Assembly: GCA_945864765.1 (NCBI GenBank)
Contig: CAMBDR010000136.1
Location: 1-8,719, forward strand
Direction of reading: 5' to 3'
Source: Janthinobacterium lividum
Lineage (GTDB): Bacteria; Pseudomonadota; Gammaproteobacteria; Burkholderiales; Burkholderiaceae_D
DNA length: 8,719 bases
Shown: piece by piece, positions 7,020 through 8,719 of the stretch
How the letters are laid out: every line of letters begins with the position of its first letter
How positions within the stretch are numbered: the stretch's first letter is position 1
Program-made: the position numbers and the translations under genes
Notes under the pieces: model-generated
What the model was told of the DNA's origin: nothing
The model's database searches: none
What the model saw: the letters and a program-made list of their open reading frames with translations, nothing else

Positions 7020-7557
7020 CGGTAAAACAACTGCCCGCACCCGGCACGGAACGAAATTCCAGCGTGCCGCCATGTTTTTGCACGATGCCAAACGAAGTGG
7101 AAAGCCCCAGCCCGCTGCCGGAACCCACTTCTTTGGTGGTGAAGAAGGGTTCCATAATCCGGGCGTGGATGGCGGGGTCGATGCCGATTCCGTCATCCTC
7201 AAAATCAATCTCAAGCAGCTCCCCGGCCTGACTGATGCGCAGGCGTAGCCAAAGCTTACCCTGCTGTTGGCCGTGATATTTTTCATCAATCGCCTGGCAG
7301 CCATTGACCAGCAAATTCATAAACACTTGATTGAGCAGGGCGGGCCAGCATTCCAGCTCCGGGTCATCGGTAAATTCGGTGAAGAATTCGACTTTTTCCA
7401 GCCAACTGGTATGCACCAGGTAGAGGGTCGAGAGCAAGCATTCAGAGATGCGCACGGTTTTTCTGGCCGACTCGTCCAGCCGGGTGAAAGAGCGTAAATC
7501 CTTGACGATGCCCTTGATGCGCTCGGTGCCGCTTAATACCGTGCCAGCATGGGCGAC
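6967..7557 (-). pseudogene. Sensor histidine kinase fragment with intact ATPase domain, N-terminus lost
   Basis: The minus-strand frame gives the C-terminal half of a sensor kinase. From the upstream edge it reads GTERIKGIVKDLRSFTRLDE, which is the second helix of the dimerisation domain. The ATP-binding domain follows: N-box NQVFMNLLVNGCQAI, G1 box DDGIGIDP, F-box EPFFTTK, and G2 box GSGSGLGLSTSFGIVQKHGG. The H-box with the phosphorylated histidine and all sensory domains are missing. Going upstream, the frame meets a stop after a short run of unrelated codons, so the break is near 7550. The first possible start inside the frame is GTG at 7455. The family is the NtrB-like group of kinases that follow the ERIRxIVxDLRxFxR pattern. 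It is a different type from the kinase at the left edge. Its tail overlaps phoD by 53 bases tail to tail. Confidence 0.8.
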
Positions 7558-8030
7558 ACGGTTAAGGCAGTGGGCGCATTGCCGCCTTCATCAATAAAAA
7601 TGCCGCTGCCGGGCTGGATATGGCAAGCACGGGTAAGGCGCTGGACATGAAAGGCAAACTCAAAGCCGATGGGACGGTTGGCGTTGCCATCAGCAAGGGC
7701 ATAGGCTTCAACCCCACCGTACTGGCCGCGAAAAACCGCGCCAACCTGCCGATTCAGCAAGACATCGCCTTGCAAAAAGTGGTGGAATCGAACATCGTTG
7801 AATTATGGGCGCAAGGTGCCGCCAGGGGGGATTCCGCCATGATGAACCGGGCCAAGGCAAAAATGGAGGATTGGAACCGGAAAAATCCTGATATGCCCGT
7901 GATGATATCCACCAGCCAGATTATGGGCAAGGCGCGCCAAATCTTGACCCCGACCGATGACAGATTATTGAAAAACGCCCCGCGTGAAATGCGTGGGCGG
8001 GTGGCGGCGGGCTTGGATCAGGCGCGTTAG
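7549..8030 (+). pseudogene. C-terminal tail of a phage PLxRFG-type protein, 5' end lost and probably frameshifted
   Basis: The main frame is open from 7566 and encodes, from the ATG at 7620, 136 residues starting MASTGKALDMKGKLKADG. It continues through GIGFNPTVLAAKN, IQQDIALQKVVESNIVELWA and MEDWNRKNPD to the stop at 8028-8030. This resembles the C-terminal end of very large (thousands of residues) prophage proteins annotated as PLxRFG domain-containing, whose role is unclear. Reading upstream, homologous-looking sequence continues as AAFINKNAAAGLD in the same frame. It then seems to pass into another frame as MGDTVKAVGAL (from 7549), suggesting a one-base indel around 7575-7585. Only a small percentage of the natural protein is left, and it starts exactly where the opposing kinase fragment is cut. 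It is therefore a decayed prophage piece. The family call is from memory of the pattern. Confidence 0.6.
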
Positions 8031-8038
8031 CGTATTGC

Positions 8039-8620
8039 TTATGCCAAGTTTTTATTTATGTGTTGCCACAAGTAGTTATCCAATTTGGCTTGCGATTGAT
8101 TTAGCATGGCTACTTGTTCACGAATGAATTGCTGCATCTTCGCATCTTCGGTCATAATGTGGTGTTGTGCAACCAGCGTTGGCACCAATATTTCCAACCC
8201 TGCTATAGCGGTCAGAGAAATCTTCCGGTCTTTGTCGCCAGTGGCATACCCATCCAACACCGCTTGTGTGCGGGGTGAATTGATAAACCAATTCAGATAG
8301 GCTGGCAACACTTTTTCCTTCGAGCGCACGCGAATCAACATCAATGGCGCGCTGCAAATGGTGGAGGGCATGATCTGTTTGATCAATACCGTTGTCGTAT
8401 GGTGACCGCGTGGCCGAAAAATCAAATCTCCGACCCGCACCGGAAAATGATCGGGTAGCTTATTGATGTTGATGCGGTCAAAATCCAGCGTTTGGCCAAT
8501 TTTATCGGGCCAGGCATCCTTCATTTGAATAACCCTTCTGTCGCTGGTGGTGGTATCCTTCGCGCTGCTCCGGACGGAGTAGCCGATGTGAATAGTCGCA
8601 ATGTCGTTTAAAGTATCCAT
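8039..8620 (-). CDS. hsdS: Short Type I restriction-modification specificity subunit (HsdS-like, one target-recognition domain)
   Basis: HsdS tells a Type I methylase (and nuclease) which DNA sequence to bind. The start LNDIATIHIGYSVRSS (4-19), the strand VRVGDLIFRPRGHHTTTVLI (61-80) and LMLIRVRSKEKVLPAYLNWFINSP (93-116) fit one target-recognition domain. The region after GDKDRKISLTAIAGLEILVPTL matches the typical end of such a domain and leads into a C-terminal helix (about 153-188) like the HsdS spacer. At 193 residues it is about half the usual 400, with one recognition domain instead of two. It may act as a homodimer, as known for half-length HsdS proteins. A strong ribosome-binding site (GAAGGA, four bases from the ATG at 8620) sets the start. 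The upstream gene ends 24 bases before it, so they form an operon. No sign of truncation is visible. Confidence 0.75.
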   Translation of the reverse strand: MDTLNDIATIHIGYSVRSSAKDTTTSDRRVIQMKDAWPDKIGQTLDFDRININKLPDHFPVRVGDLIFRPRGHHTTTVLIKQIMPSTICSAPLMLIRVRSKEKVLPAYLNWFINSPRTQAVLDGYATGDKDRKISLTAIAGLEILVPTLVAQHHIMTEDAKMQQFIREQVAMLNQSQAKLDNYLWQHINKNLA

Positions 8621-8624
8621 ATTT

Positions 8625-8630
8625 TCCTTC
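8625..8630 (-). promoter_or_regulatory. Ribosome-binding site of hsdS
   Basis: GAAGGA on the minus strand, four bases upstream of the ATG, is the strongest Shine-Dalgarno match in the window and fixes the hsdS start. Confidence 0.65.
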
Positions 8631-8644
8631 GGGAGCGCATGCTC

Positions 8645-8719
8645 TTAAAACTCAATCCCGGCCTGGGGTAGCAATGGCTTCTTGGGCTTCTTGTATTTGG
8701 CATCATGCATTTCAGTGGC
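8645..8719 (-). CDS. C-terminal tail of an upstream gene, possibly hsdM
   Basis: Only the last 24 codons are in the window: ATEMHDAKYKKPKKPLLPQ and then AGIEF before a TAA at 8645-8647. The tail is lysine/proline-rich and not diagnostic. Its position 24 bases upstream of hsdS on the same strand makes a Type I methyltransferase subunit (HsdM) the natural guess, since hsdM usually precedes hsdS. This rests on context, not on sequence. Confidence 0.45.
   Translation of the reverse strand, partial: ATEMHDAKYKKPKKPLLPQAGIEF

Noticed and set aside
7020..7060. Rho-independent terminator between phoD and the kinase
   Set aside because: No GC-rich hairpin followed by a T run was found at either gene's end.
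7533..7775. 80-codon minus-strand frame spanning the kinase/prophage joint
   Set aside because: It crosses the joint and is antisense to the PLxRFG-like sequence; it has no family resemblance.
8018..8060. Bidirectional terminator between the prophage tail and hsdS
   Set aside because: The two stops are only eight bases apart and no stable hairpin is visible.

Overview
The window (8719 bases, roughly 50% GC by eye) looks like chromosomal DNA of a Gram-negative proteobacterium, most likely beta or gamma. The grounds are a QseC-like sensor kinase fragment, a Tat-exported PhoD lipoprotein, a Type I restriction specificity subunit, and a prophage-type protein tail. No rRNA, tRNA or CRISPR array was seen, and the species cannot be named from this sequence.

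Layout, left to right. Bases 1-205 hold the HAMP/HisKA part of a sensor kinase, cut by an insertion sequence at 206-1876. The element has 15-bp inverted ends and one DDE transposase. Beyond it come about 88 unassigned bases, then an MFS transporter fragment on the minus strand that has lost both ends. The fragment joins the start of a small signal-peptide gene, which overlaps by GTGA the 3' end of the main gene of the window. That gene (2775-5057, minus) encodes a 760-residue fusion of a ten-helix EamA/DMT transporter and an ATP-grasp ligase. Just upstream is what looks like the first 18 codons of an AAA-ATPase-like gene. A divergent Tat/lipoprotein PhoD phosphatase (5310-7019) follows. It is convergent with a second sensor kinase that has lost its N-terminal half. 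That kinase meets, head to head, the C-terminal tail of a phage PLxRFG-type protein (to 8030). The window ends in a minus-strand pair: the tail of an upstream gene, possibly hsdM, and a short hsdS.

Only four genes look intact: the transposase, the EamA/ATP-grasp fusion, phoD and the short hsdS. The rest are fragments meeting at abrupt joints (about 206, 1876, 1965, 2710, 5066 and 7550). This is either a decaying, heavily rearranged accessory region or, less happily, partly an assembly chimera. The most promising biology is the transporter-ligase fusion. It suggests that one polypeptide makes a peptide-like or amide-linked small molecule in the cytoplasm and exports it. The truncated secreted-protein gene coupled behind it may have been its partner.
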